The notes beneath the pieces are model-generated. The model ran no database searches. It saw only the letters and a program-made list of their open reading frames with translations, and was not told where the DNA came from. A stretch of 64,000 bases of DNA from the NCBI RefSeq assembly GCF_009674765.1, contig NZ_WKKF01000002.1:310001-374000 (forward strand), written 5' to 3'. This DNA is from Metabacillus idriensis (GTDB lineage Bacteria > Bacillota > Bacilli > Bacillales > Bacillaceae). The position numbers were made by a program, and so were the translations under genes. Positions 26,512 to 35,972 of this stretch are shown here, piece by piece (within the stretch, counting starts at the first letter, position 1; each line of letters begins with the position of its first letter).

Positions 26512-29500
26512 ATGAAAAGAATGCTGTCGATCTTCATGATTTTCTCTTTGCTTATTACTATGGCATTGCCTTATACGGCGGCAGCTGAAGCAGGGACGAC
26601 ACTTATCGGGTTTCATTCGTTTAAAAACACAGGAAAAGGGATTCAGCTGCTGTGGACAACTACATCAGCATCTGCAGAACCTGAAACATTTGTCCTGAAG
26701 AAAAATGATCAGGACAATGCGATTGAATCCAAACTTGTAGATGAACTTAAAAATAGAGATGGTTCAACTGCGAGAACATACGAATTCATTGATGAAGACG
26801 TGAAAGAAAAAGAAACGTATACATATCTTGTAAAGCTTGCGGGGGATGACTCCGTTCAGACAGAAGCCATTACTGTTGTGTATAAAAAAGGGAATGATGA
26901 CAGCGGAACTCCTGTTGATCCTGGTGAACCTGTTGTGATCGATGATAAATTCAAGTTGAATGCTAGAGCTGAAGGCACATCTATTATTGTGTCCTGGCCA
27001 ACATACAATGTCACTGAAGCGGTGGAATATCAATTGTTTCAGGATGGCAAGTTTGTTCAAAGCTTTAGTGAGGCAGGCGAATACGTCTTTAAGGATTTAA
27101 CGCCTGACACAACCTACGCATTTACCATGAAAGTAATAGCGGGGGACAAGCTGCTTGATACGAAAGAAACAAGCGCTCAAACAGAAGTAGCACAGAAACC
27201 AAACTACATGGTTTTCTTTTACCAAGTGAATGATTCATCATTTGAAGCAAGCTGGTTTTTAGACGGCGCCGTTTCTTATGATGTGTACCTCGATGGGAAA
27301 TTAATGCTTGAGAAAACAACAGAAACAGAGAATATCTTTACAGATTTGAAGCCAGCTGCTGAATATGAAGTGAAAGTTGCGGCATTCGATAAAGATGGTA
27401 AGATGATCAGCGAAGCAGCCGTTAAAGGGAAAACCAAGGAAGCGGCTAAAGGGAAAACGATTGAGTTCAAAGATAAAAACCTGAAGTTTGCGGTGCAGGA
27501 GCAGCTTCGTATTCAGCGCGATATCACGGAAAGTGATTTAGAAAAACTGACTTACTTAAATGCATCTCCTTATGAAATTAAGGATTTATCCGGCCTTGAA
27601 TATGCGGTGAATTTGCAGCATTTAGAATTAGCAGGAAACAGGTTGAAAAATTTAGAGTCGTTAAAAGCATTTGCGAAACTCGAGTACCTGGATTTATCGA
27701 TGTCTGGTGCAGCTGATTTTTCTCCTCTGAATTCGTTAACGAACCTCCACAGTCTGCTGCTTGGAGATACAAGCTTCAAGGATCTTAAGCACATTGGGAA
27801 CCTTACGGGTTTAAAGCTTTTGGATATAAGCTGGACAAGCGTTAAAGATTTGTCTGTTTTAGCATCCTTTAACCAGCTGGAGGAAATCAACCTTTCTTAT
27901 ACAGAGGTTAAGAGTATAAAAGGGCTGGCTGACCTTCCGTCTCTTCAAAAGGTCATTATTTATGGATCTGGCTACATCGATATCCTTGATGAGATCGGCC
28001 TCTTTAAAGACTCTGTGGAATTTGTCTATGATGACAGCTTGAATATGTATATTAATCAAGTTAAGCCGGGAGATACAAACGCAGTTCTTGAGTGGGATTA
28101 TGAAGGCGAGGGGCGCCTTGCCTATTATGAAGTGACGATTGATGAGAAAAAAGAAAAAATAGAAACAAGCAAGAAATCCTATCGTTATGAAGCATCAGAC
28201 TTGAAACCGGATACTCAGTATTCTTTTTCTGTACAGGCTTTTAATAAGGAAGGAAAGCTGCTCGGTTTTACCAACGGCATGTTCTCTACTTTAAAAACGC
28301 CGTCCGGGGAAAAAGTGATTTTTGCTGATGCTAATCTTAAAAAAGCAATGAAAGAATACTTCGGCTTTAAACGGGATATCGTTGAGAGCGATATGGAGCA
28401 TCTGACAGAGCTTGACCTGACGGGTGCCGGGATTCGTGATTTATCCGGTTTGGAAACAGCCAAGAACCTGAAATTTCTCGGTTTATCCATGAACAATATT
28501 AAAAATCTAAAACCGATTGAAAGCCTGACAGGTATTACGTTCCTTCTTTTGGACGGAAACCCTCTGCAGGATTTCTCATCCTTAAAAAAATGGCCGAACC
28601 TGCAGTATTTGGACCTTTCTGATACAGGCATAAAAGATTTATCCGTTCTTTCTCCTCTGAAAGAGTTAGGTGCACTGGGTCTTGCTTATAATAGTTTAGA
28701 AGACCTTTCAGGAATGCCTGCGCTTGAGCAATTAGCTTCTCTTTATATAGGCGGGAATGAACTTACTTCCCTTAAAGGGATTGAAAGATTAACAGGATTA
28801 ACCGAACTCAGTGTGAGCGAGAATTTATCTCTTACGGGGATAGAGGAGCTTACGGGATTAAAAAACCTGTATTTCCTGGATTTGTCCACTACTTCAATAG
28901 AAAGCATAGACCCATTGCTTGAGCTTGATTTTCTGGAATATGTTCTCTTATTTGATATAGACACGCTTGATCTATCTGATGGATCTGCAGCTATTGATGT
29001 CATCACGCAGCTTAGAGATAAGGGTGTTTATGTTGAGTACGAGTATGAAGATGGGGAAGCTTTCCATGTTTACTCAACAAGAGCAACGGAAGACTCCATT
29101 GAAATCTCTTGGGACTACTACGGGGAAGAAGAGATTGATTATTACAAAGTAGCAGTCGACGGGAAAACGGGCGCAGATAAAATCGATGGCTATGAGTACG
29201 GCTACTGGATCAGAGGTCTTGCCCCTGAGACTACTTATGACATTGAGGTGCAGGCTTATGATTCAGACGGTGAACTGATTGCCAGCGCTGAAACTACTGA
29301 AACAACAGCGGCTGCTCCTGCAGGTCCTGTTGTGAAATTCAAAGACAGTACTTTAAGAGATATCATCAAAGAACAGCTTGGATTAAACCGTGATGTCCGC
29401 GCGAGCGACATGGAGCGCCTTCATGAATTATTCCTTGCAGATATGGATATTAAAGATTTGTCAGGCTTGGAACATGCGTCAAATTTAATGTATGTATATC

Positions 29501-30843
29501 TTATCAACAATGAGTCTGAACTCGATTTGTCTCCGCTGAGCGGACTGCCAATCTTTGATTTAACAATCGAAAACACGAAGCTGAAAGGCTATGAAAAGAT
29601 TGCAGAAATGGAAAGCCTGGTTTCCCTTTCCATCAGAAATAATCAGCTCAAAGATATTTCGTTTATAAAGGGAATGGAACAGCTTGATTATCTTGATCTT
29701 TCTCAAAATAAGATCCGTGACATTTCCGTGCTTTCTAATCTGAATGAGTTAGAAGTATTAGTATTGTTTGATAATCAGATCGAACATTTAGGAGATTCAG
29801 GTTTAGAAGGGCTTATGTTCCTTGAGATATCCCGTAATCCACTGAAAGATTTAACTGGATTAGATCAATTTCATTCATTGGAAGTCCTCACATTGGAAAG
29901 AACAGAATTAACAACTATTGATGAGCTGTTGAAGCTTGAAAACTTGACCCTGGTCTCACTGTATGGAATCAGCACACTTTATCTGTCCTCCGGTTCAGAC
30001 GCTGATCTCGTCGTACAGGAGTTGAGAGAGAGAGGCATTACAGTTCAGATCGACATTACGAACTATCCTGAAATTCATATTGAGGATGTGACTCAGCATT
30101 CCATTTCATTCTCATGGGATAAAATGTTTGAAGGATCAGCTGGTTCATATTTTGTGATCCTTGACGGAGAATTTACAGGAGAGGAAGAGCCTCTGCCTGC
30201 ATCTCAAACATCATACGAGTTAACTGATTTGGAGCCTGATACAACCTATCTCATTGAAGTCTATGGAGAAAGCGATGAGTTTGGAAACGTTGCGTCAATC
30301 GAAGTATCCACTTTGCCTGAGGATGAAGAAGGCATGAAGCAAGCTGAGCTTTATTTGATCAATGAGGATGAACAGCCGATCAGTGAAGCGGAGTTTTTGA
30401 TAGAGGGTCTGGATGAAAACAATGAAGACATCATATTTGAAGGCTATTCTAATGAATTTGGCCAGCTGATTGATGATCTTCAGGCAGATGAAGGGAAATT
30501 CAGTCTGAAAGTCGGTGCCTACAGCCTCTTTGTATACAGTGAAGGCATCGAGTATGAATATGAATTTACAATTGAAGAAGAGCAGGACTATTTGGAAAAT
30601 CCGCTGGTGTTTGTCTTAGGATCTGAGAATCCTGAGACAGGAGAAACACCGGGTAAAGAAGAGCAGCCGGAAAAGGAAAGCGGGAATGAGCCAATTTTGC
30701 CAGAAAAAGCAAAACCTGCTTCTGGCATTAGGGAGAATGAACTTCCAAAGACAGCAACTGTCATGTATCAGTCCGTCTTTTTTGGAGCCATTCTCATGAT
30801 GGCGGGTGCTGCCTTATATGCAGCGCGTCGAAAAAAGGCATAA
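26512..30843 (+). CDS. Sortase-anchored LRR/FN3 surface protein (internalin-like)
   Basis: This 1443-residue protein has a signal peptide (residues 1-25, ending YTAAA) and several FN3-like domains. Three similar modules each begin with a capping segment (for example KDKNLKFAVQEQLRIQRDI, ADANLKKAMKEYFGFKRDI, KDSTLRDIIKEQLGLNRDV), run through internalin-type 22-residue leucine-rich repeats with KDLSGLE, and end with an FN3-like domain. A Cna-B-like beta domain and an acidic linker lead to LPKTA at residues 1411-1415, a hydrophobic helix and the tail RRKKA. The Ala at the fifth sorting position resembles the LPxTA signals used by class D sortases. It is probably a surface adhesion or scaffold protein. 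ATG 26512 follows AGGGGG. Confidence 0.9.
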   Translation: MKRMLSIFMIFSLLITMALPYTAAAEAGTTLIGFHSFKNTGKGIQLLWTTTSASAEPETFVLKKNDQDNAIESKLVDELKNRDGSTARTYEFIDEDVKEKETYTYLVKLAGDDSVQTEAITVVYKKGNDDSGTPVDPGEPVVIDDKFKLNARAEGTSIIVSWPTYNVTEAVEYQLFQDGKFVQSFSEAGEYVFKDLTPDTTYAFTMKVIAGDKLLDTKETSAQTEVAQKPNYMVFFYQVNDSSFEASWFLDGAVSYDVYLDGKLMLEKTTETENIFTDLKPAAEYEVKVAAFDKDGKMISEAAVKGKTKEAAKGKTIEFKDKNLKFAVQEQLRIQRDITESDLEKLTYLNASPYEIKDLSGLEYAVNLQHLELAGNRLKNLESLKAFAKLEYLDLSMSGAADFSPLNSLTNLHSLLLGDTSFKDLKHIGNLTGLKLLDISWTSVKDLSVLASFNQLEEINLSYTEVKSIKGLADLPSLQKVIIYGSGYIDILDEIGLFKDSVEFVYDDSLNMYINQVKPGDTNAVLEWDYEGEGRLAYYEVTIDEKKEKIETSKKSYRYEASDLKPDTQYSFSVQAFNKEGKLLGFTNGMFSTLKTPSGEKVIFADANLKKAMKEYFGFKRDIVESDMEHLTELDLTGAGIRDLSGLETAKNLKFLGLSMNNIKNLKPIESLTGITFLLLDGNPLQDFSSLKKWPNLQYLDLSDTGIKDLSVLSPLKELGALGLAYNSLEDLSGMPALEQLASLYIGGNELTSLKGIERLTGLTELSVSENLSLTGIEELTGLKNLYFLDLSTTSIESIDPLLELDFLEYVLLFDIDTLDLSDGSAAIDVITQLRDKGVYVEYEYEDGEAFHVYSTRATEDSIEISWDYYGEEEIDYYKVAVDGKTGADKIDGYEYGYWIRGLAPETTYDIEVQAYDSDGELIASAETTETTAAAPAGPVVKFKDSTLRDIIKEQLGLNRDVRASDMERLHELFLADMDIKDLSGLEHASNLMYVYLINNESELDLSPLSGLPIFDLTIENTKLKGYEKIAEMESLVSLSIRNNQLKDISFIKGMEQLDYLDLSQNKIRDISVLSNLNELEVLVLFDNQIEHLGDSGLEGLMFLEISRNPLKDLTGLDQFHSLEVLTLERTELTTIDELLKLENLTLVSLYGISTLYLSSGSDADLVVQELRERGITVQIDITNYPEIHIEDVTQHSISFSWDKMFEGSAGSYFVILDGEFTGEEEPLPASQTSYELTDLEPDTTYLIEVYGESDEFGNVASIEVSTLPEDEEGMKQAELYLINEDEQPISEAEFLIEGLDENNEDIIFEGYSNEFGQLIDDLQADEGKFSLKVGAYSLFVYSEGIEYEYEFTIEEEQDYLENPLVFVLGSENPETGETPGKEEQPEKESGNEPILPEKAKPASGIRENELPKTATVMYQSVFFGAILMMAGAALYAARRKKA

Positions 30844-30852
30844 AGTAACAGC

Positions 30853-30879
30853 AAAAGACAGCGGAAACGCTGTCTTTTT
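30853..30879 (+). terminator. Intrinsic terminator after the LRR gene
   Basis: The perfect stem AAAAGACAGCG with CGCTGTCTTTT around a GAAA loop is followed by T. Confidence 0.9.
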
Positions 30880-30925
30880 GTTGTCTATCATCGAATGAAA
30901 CAGCAATTTGTAACATATTTGTAAA

Positions 30926-30953
30926 CTGTCAGACTATTAAACTGTTATATAAT
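30926..30953 (+). promoter_or_regulatory. Probable SigA promoter of the NlpC/P60-CWB2 gene
   Basis: CTGTCA and TATAAT are separated by 16 bases, 33 bases before the start. Confidence 0.5.
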
Positions 30954-30985
30954 ATGAAAGGGTAAAAACATCATAGGAGAATGGT

Positions 30986-32302
30986 ATGAAGCGAATAACT
31001 ATTACAATGTTGAGCTGTCTCAGTCTTTTGATGATTCTTTTGATCTCCCAGCCTAAAGAGGCAGAAGCAGGGACAACAAGCAGAATCTATGGTCAGGATC
31101 GTTATAAAACGTCAGTAGAAGTTTCAAAGAAGACTTTCCCGAACGGCACATCCACTGTTGTCATTGCAGTTGGCAACAACTTCCCTGATGCTTTAGCAGG
31201 AGGACCGCTAGCTTACAAGCTGAATGCGCCAATCCTTCTTACGGGAAAAGACGCAATGCCTGCAGCAATTACTAGTGAAATTACAAGATTACATGCTAAA
31301 AATGCATACATACTCGGCGGTGAAAGTGCAGTCTCTGCAGCAGTAGCCGGCAAACTGAAAAATATGGGCCTTACTGTCACTCGTATATCGGGCCCCGATC
31401 GCTACGAAACATCTGTAGCTATAGCTGAAAAATTAGGATCTACCACTAAAAAAGCATTTATTACAAACGGAAGCAATTTCCCAGACAGTCTTTCAGCATC
31501 TGCGGTTGCTGCGAGGCAGGGCTCACCCATCCTGCTGGTTAAGAAGACAGGCGTTCCAGCGTCAGTGAAAAATTATGTAAACGGTTTTACGAAATCATAT
31601 GTCATTGGCGGTACAGGTGTAATTGCCTCCGGTACAGCGTCACAGCTTCCATATGCAGAACGAATTGCAGGAGTGAACCGCTATGACACATCAGCAAAGG
31701 TAGCCACTAAGTTTGCAAGCTTCTCTGCGTCGCGTGCCTTACTAGTTTCAGGTATTACATATGCAGATGCTTTAACTGGATCGATCTATGCAGCAAAACA
31801 AAACATTCCGATGCTGCTTACAAATTCATCCACTCTTCCAGCTGAAATTGGAAAATTAATCGATGCGAAAAATGTACAAACCGTCACGGTCATCGGAGGA
31901 ACAAGTGCAATCAGCAACAGTGTGCTTACCTCGATTTATTTTCCAGTAGACAAGCTTATTGAAACAGCGAAATCCCTGCAAGGCGTACCTTATCTTTACG
32001 GCGGCACAACAACATCAGGATTTGACTGCAGCGGCTATACACAATTTGTATTCGACAAGCATGGGGTAGATCTGCCTAGAACAACGGTTGATCAATGGAA
32101 CGACGCAACAGTTGTGGCCGTTCCGCAAAAAGGAGACCTTGTATTCTTTGAAACATACAAAGCAGGTCCGTCTCATGTAGGAATTTTCATCGGCAACAAT
32201 GAGTTTATCCATGCAAGTTCTTCAAAAGGCGTAACGATTTCCACAATGGATAACGTATACTTTGAACCTCGTTATTTAGGTGTGAAAAGTGTGATTCATT
32301 AA
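30986..32302 (+). CDS. CWB2 x3 - NlpC/P60 peptidoglycan endopeptidase
   Basis: This 438-residue protein has a signal peptide (about residues 1-28, ending EAEA) and three N-terminal CWB2 cell-wall-binding repeats, marked by IYGQDRYKTS, ISGPDRYETS and IAGVNRYDTS, each with FPDALAG-like and ILGG-like strands. A C-terminal NlpC/P60 domain carries the catalytic Cys348 in TSGFDCSGYTQFVF, His in GPSHVGIFIGNN and a third polar residue in FIHASS. Such enzymes cleave D-Glu-mDAP bonds in peptidoglycan. It is the only one of five CWB2 proteins here with the binding repeats at the N-terminus. It has its own promoter and terminator. Confidence 0.95.
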   Translation: MKRITITMLSCLSLLMILLISQPKEAEAGTTSRIYGQDRYKTSVEVSKKTFPNGTSTVVIAVGNNFPDALAGGPLAYKLNAPILLTGKDAMPAAITSEITRLHAKNAYILGGESAVSAAVAGKLKNMGLTVTRISGPDRYETSVAIAEKLGSTTKKAFITNGSNFPDSLSASAVAARQGSPILLVKKTGVPASVKNYVNGFTKSYVIGGTGVIASGTASQLPYAERIAGVNRYDTSAKVATKFASFSASRALLVSGITYADALTGSIYAAKQNIPMLLTNSSTLPAEIGKLIDAKNVQTVTVIGGTSAISNSVLTSIYFPVDKLIETAKSLQGVPYLYGGTTTSGFDCSGYTQFVFDKHGVDLPRTTVDQWNDATVVAVPQKGDLVFFETYKAGPSHVGIFIGNNEFIHASSSKGVTISTMDNVYFEPRYLGVKSVIH

Positions 32303-32327
32303 GCAGTGATGTATTTCACTGCTTTTT
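32301..32327 (+). terminator. Intrinsic terminator after the NlpC/P60 gene
   Basis: AAGCAGTGA pairs with TCACTGCTT, followed by T. It overlaps the stop codon. Confidence 0.88.
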
Positions 32328-32384
32328 ATTATGGTAACAATAGTAAAATATTGAGAAATTAATAATAAATTTCCTTTAATACTC

Positions 32385-32413
32385 TTGCAGGTTTACATAT
32401 AGATAACTATGAT
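32385..32413 (+). promoter_or_regulatory. Probable SigA promoter of the SGNH gene
   Basis: TTGCAG and TATGAT are separated by 17 bases, 39 bases before the start. Confidence 0.5.
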
Positions 32414-32451
32414 AGAATGTAGAACTTTGTAGATTTTGGAGGAACTTTGAC

Positions 32452-33237
32452 ATGAGTAAAGTAATTACAATGTGTGTCATTATCTTAACGGTATGTGCAC
32501 TTGTACTAGGCAACCATCATTGGAAACAGAAAATAAGCTCAGCTCAAGAAAAGCAGGAAGATTCTAATACAGAAGAAACAGCAGCAGTGAAAGATGAACA
32601 GCCTGAATGGATGGCCAAAGCTGCTAACCTGCCGGCACCGATAAAAGAAAAAATGAAGCTTGCAAAAGAAAACGGCAAACCATTAAAAATTGTGGCAGTT
32701 GGATCAGAGAGCACTTCTGTACAGAGCACAGGCTGGCCGGCATTATTGCAAACTTATCTGCAGGAAGCATATGGGGAGAAAATGTTCACTCTTCAAGTTT
32801 TATCTTATCCTGAAGGCACAACCAGAACATTTATCAATGAACACCACGGTGAAGAAGTGAATAAACTTCAGCCGGATATCTTATTATTTGAACCCTTTTC
32901 TTTAAACGATAATGGAAATGTAGGCCTCGAGAACACTTTGAAAAATGTCGATGAAATTATTGCCGGTTTTAAAGAAAAAAACCCGCAGGCAGTTATTCTT
33001 GTTCAGCCATCCCATCCAATCTTCAATGCAACCTTTTATCCAAAAGAAGTGGATGCATTAAAAGTATTTGTTGAAGGGAAAGAGGTAACATACCTTAATC
33101 ATTGGGAAGCCTGGCCAGATCGGAAAGATGAGAAGATAAAATCTCTTCTAATTGAAGATCAAGCAGCGCCGAATGCTGAGGGCAACAAGATATGGGCAGA
33201 CTATTTAACAAAATACTTTGTGAAAACCGCGGAATAG
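32452..33237 (+). CDS. SGNH/GDSL-hydrolase-like surface protein with degenerate catalytic blocks
   Basis: This 261-residue protein has an N-terminal hydrophobic anchor (residues 4-20) and a charged linker. An SGNH-like domain follows: IVAVGSESTSVQSTGWPALL in the place of block I, DILLFEPFSLNDNG near block III, and IEDQAAPNAEGNKIWADYL near block V. The usual GDS is altered to GSES, and the DxxH that supplies the catalytic His reads DQAA, so hydrolysis by the standard mechanism is doubtful unless this subfamily uses other residues. SGNH proteins near wall genes often act on acetyl groups of wall polymers. GGAGGA precedes ATG 32452. It is monocistronic. Confidence 0.72.
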   Translation: MSKVITMCVIILTVCALVLGNHHWKQKISSAQEKQEDSNTEETAAVKDEQPEWMAKAANLPAPIKEKMKLAKENGKPLKIVAVGSESTSVQSTGWPALLQTYLQEAYGEKMFTLQVLSYPEGTTRTFINEHHGEEVNKLQPDILLFEPFSLNDNGNVGLENTLKNVDEIIAGFKEKNPQAVILVQPSHPIFNATFYPKEVDALKVFVEGKEVTYLNHWEAWPDRKDEKIKSLLIEDQAAPNAEGNKIWADYLTKYFVKTAE

Positions 33238-33266
33238 ATCCTATTAATAGGGATCTATTTTTTTAT
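33234..33266 (+). terminator. Intrinsic terminator after the SGNH gene
   Basis: AATAGATCC pairs with GGATCTATT, followed by a run of T. It includes the stop codon. Confidence 0.85.
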
Positions 33267-33294
33267 CTTATTTTGGAAATTCATACAAAACCTG

Positions 33295-33324
33295 TTGGAT
33301 TATATGTTAAGATTTTACTAGAAT
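33295..33324 (+). promoter_or_regulatory. Possible SigA promoter of the SLT-CWB2 gene
   Basis: TTGGAT and TAGAAT are separated by 18 bases, 23 bases before the start codon. Confidence 0.4.
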
Positions 33325-33346
33325 CTAAACTTTGGAGGCAAAGTAC

Positions 33347-35233
33347 GTGTATTTTAAAAAAATCACCCTTTTCATGTTTATGTCGTTAGTATTTGTTTTC
33401 GTGGTGCCGGCAGTGTCAGAGGCGGCAACTCCGGACTTCAGTAGTGTTCAGCAGAAGGTCAGTCAAAAATGCAACTATGATCCGCAAACACAATATGGCA
33501 AGTTCATCCCGTATCAAACTGGTAATTGTCTGCTTTCGAATGTTTCCTTGGAACTTGAAGTTCCTGCGGAAATTGTAAAAGCTGTTGCGACTAAAGAAAG
33601 CATCGACTGGCAGCAATTTAAAAATGGAGATCCTATTATATCTGGTGATGGCGGCATAGGCATCATGCAGATAACGGTATACCCGGCAGCAGATGAAGAA
33701 AATTTGAAAAAGAATGCGATTTTTAATATCTACTCAGGGGTTAAGAGATTAAAAGACTACCTGACAGTGCCTATAGGTTCAAATAAGCCTGCACCACTCG
33801 TACAAAAAGACGATCCAAGTACATACTTGGAAAGATGGTATTTTTCTGCTTTGCGATACAACGGAATTAAACCCGAGAACAGCCCCCTTGCTGTATGCGA
33901 AGGCGATGGAGAGAGAAATACAGGAGCTTATCAGGAAGAGCTGTATGAATTAATTAAAACTGATTCTGGCAAAGGCATACAGGATATCAATACCAAGATT
34001 GCATTGATTGATATGCTGCCTGCAGATTTCACTTATCCTTGTGGATCTGAAGAAAATATCACTTTTAATAAAACAGATTTTAAACTAAATGCGCACATGA
34101 CAGAGACAAAGCATCTATTTAATCAAAACGATACTCTCATCACGTTTAACGAAGATGCTGCTGATCCGAAAATCCGTCAGGGGGCAACGGGGTCTGCTCC
34201 TGTTGTTAAAGCAGGTAAAGGTATCACAGTAAAACCTGCCGGAGAGTTTGTTTATGACAGCAGTGCCGGTTCATCCAACCATTTTGTCTGGTATCCAGTT
34301 CAGGTTAAAGATTCCCAAACTAAAGGATATGTGGCATCCAGCTATTTAAAAAGAATCTTAACTAGACTCGAAGGTACAAGCCGCTATCATACAGCTGCAG
34401 AAATTTCTAAAGAAGGCTGGAAGCAGTCTGATACAGTTGTACTTGCGACTGGAACGGATTTTCCTGATGCTTTATCAGGCACGCCTTTAGCTGCAAAATA
34501 CCAGGCTCCGCTTCTTTTAGTGGATGGTAAATCTAAAACGATTCAATCAAAGTATAATTTGCCGGCTAAACAGGAAATCAGCAGATTAGGAGCCAAAAAA
34601 GCCATTATTCTAGGCGGAAAAGGAGCCATCCCATTAGAAGTAGAAAATGAACTTCGAGGGTCAGGTTTAACCGTTACCCGAATTTCGGGTACAGACCGAT
34701 TTGAAACATCAGCAAAAATTGCAGAAAGCCTCCCATCATCTACAGCTATTGTTGCAACAGGAAGAAATTTTCCTGATGCCATATCTGTTGCGGCCTATGC
34801 TTCGAAAAAAGGATACCCAATCTTGCTTAGTGAAGTAACTGTGATTCCAGAGAAGATTAAGACGTCTTTAACTAACGTAACTAAGACTGTTGTAATCGGA
34901 GGAAAAAATGCGATTTCAGCCCAAGTATTTAATGAACTGAAAAGCAAAGGTGCAGTAAGAATCAGCGGGAAAGACCGATACGAAACTAGTATTCAAGTTG
35001 CCCAACAATTAAAACTGGGACAAAACGAAATTTTCACAGCAAGAGGAGATCAATTCCCTGATGCTCTTTCAGGAGCTGTACTTGCATCAAAGAATAATGC
35101 TTCTGTTCTTCTTGTAAATGATGCATCATCAAAAACATTAATCGACAAGTATCAAGCAGCTACTATTCTTGGGGGACAGGGAGCAGTAAATGCCAACATT
35201 GAAAAAGACATCATCAATCTATTAAAAAATTAA
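33347..35233 (+). CDS. SLT/lysozyme-like muramidase - CWB2 x3
   Basis: This 628-residue protein has a signal peptide (ending SEAA near residue 28) and an SLT/lysozyme-like domain with probable catalytic Glu84 in AVATKESIDWQQF, then GDGGIGIMQITVYP and NIYSGVKRLKDYL. An SH3-like segment follows (about residues 270-340). Three C-terminal CWB2 repeats are marked by LEGTSRYHTA, ISGTDRFETS and ISGKDRYETS. GTG 33347 is chosen because GGAGG lies eight bases before it; a TTG at 33332 is part of that ribosome site. It should cleave glycan strands or remodel the wall from the outside. The start of the mature protein has paired cysteines (KCNYD, GNCLL). Confidence 0.82.
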   Translation: MYFKKITLFMFMSLVFVFVVPAVSEAATPDFSSVQQKVSQKCNYDPQTQYGKFIPYQTGNCLLSNVSLELEVPAEIVKAVATKESIDWQQFKNGDPIISGDGGIGIMQITVYPAADEENLKKNAIFNIYSGVKRLKDYLTVPIGSNKPAPLVQKDDPSTYLERWYFSALRYNGIKPENSPLAVCEGDGERNTGAYQEELYELIKTDSGKGIQDINTKIALIDMLPADFTYPCGSEENITFNKTDFKLNAHMTETKHLFNQNDTLITFNEDAADPKIRQGATGSAPVVKAGKGITVKPAGEFVYDSSAGSSNHFVWYPVQVKDSQTKGYVASSYLKRILTRLEGTSRYHTAAEISKEGWKQSDTVVLATGTDFPDALSGTPLAAKYQAPLLLVDGKSKTIQSKYNLPAKQEISRLGAKKAIILGGKGAIPLEVENELRGSGLTVTRISGTDRFETSAKIAESLPSSTAIVATGRNFPDAISVAAYASKKGYPILLSEVTVIPEKIKTSLTNVTKTVVIGGKNAISAQVFNELKSKGAVRISGKDRYETSIQVAQQLKLGQNEIFTARGDQFPDALSGAVLASKNNASVLLVNDASSKTLIDKYQAATILGGQGAVNANIEKDIINLLKN

Positions 35234-35246
35234 ATCTTTCTATCAG

Positions 35247-35346
35247 AGGCTGGGACAAAAGGTTTTTAGCCAAAGAAAAATCCGAACTATTATGTGAAAT
35301 TCCAACTTGAATTTCGTTTTAGTTCGGATTTTTTCTTTGGCTCTTT
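35247..35346. repeat. Long bipartite hairpin, probable terminator and dispersed repeat
   Basis: AGCCAAAG-A5-TCCGAACTA (35268-35289) pairs with TAGTTCGGA-T6-CTTTGGCT (35320-35342), one bulged T. The loop holds a second 7-bp stem GAAATTC/GAATTTC. The preceding AGAGGCTGGGACA is, from memory, the opening of a repeat dispersed in many Firmicutes. It lies 13 bases after a stop codon and can also terminate transcription. Confidence 0.65.
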
Positions 35347-35387
35347 TCATAAATGTTGTTGCTGCAGGCTAAATGATAGAAACCTTA

Positions 35388-35520
35388 AGTGGATTGCAGC
35401 GGAAGGAACTTGACTCCTGCGGGAAATAGAGCAAAATGGGAGACCCCGCAGGCAACGCCGAGGAGGCTCCCATGCTCCCCGCGGAAAGCAAGGTCCTGGA
35501 GCGGAAAGGAACGGGCAACA
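35388..35520. repeat. GC-rich structured intergenic element
   Basis: This stretch is markedly richer in GC than its flanks and has no credible reading frame. Three helices are visible: an outer GGAACTTG (35405-35412) with CAAGGTCC (35489-35496), one mismatch; CCTGCGGG (35416-35423) with CCCGCAGG (35445-35452); and ATGGGAG (35436-35442) with CTCCCAT (35467-35473). The last two cross, so they are either a pseudoknot or alternative folds. From memory, close relatives of this sequence occur many times in Bacillaceae genomes. The function is unknown. Confidence 0.65.
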
Positions 35521-35525
35521 TTTAT

Positions 35526-35849
35526 CATCAAAAAAAATCTATGCGAAAACAGCCTTTTATTTTTTATAAAGAATTTCGTCAAATAAAAATAATTCCCCGG
35601 GAAAAGTGTAGAAAAATGCCTGAGAAAAGTCGAAAGGAGTCAGGACTTTTGCCCCTCCACCAAATTTCTATTGCGATATACAAATAATTGGATAATTATA
35701 ATTTCTGTTTAAATGCATAGTTTCCGGGTTTCATATCTGTTTTTCGCTTTAAAACATTGATGCATCAATGTGTAACTAACATCTTACGGTCCTGGTTATT
35801 GTCGGAATTTGTCTTTAATATACTAACGAACAAAAGTTTTTATAAATGT
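35526..35849. other. AT-rich intergenic stretch with no recognised feature
   Basis: I see no convincing reading frame, repeat or RNA gene here. It separates the GC-rich element from the subtilase promoter. Confidence 0.5.
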
Positions 35850-35878
35850 TTGACTATTCAATATTTTACAAATAGAAT
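35850..35878 (+). promoter_or_regulatory. Strong SigA-type promoter of the subtilase gene
   Basis: TTGACT and TAGAAT are separated by 17 bases, giving an untranslated leader of about 88 bases that contains a second unused GGAGGG at about 35910. Confidence 0.65.
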
Positions 35879-35972
35879 AAAAGAGTAAATAATTTCTATA
35901 TATGTTAAAGGAGGGATAAATTAGTATTTTTTTAGTGAAATGCACTGCTAAATTACTAGGGGGGTCAAGTAG

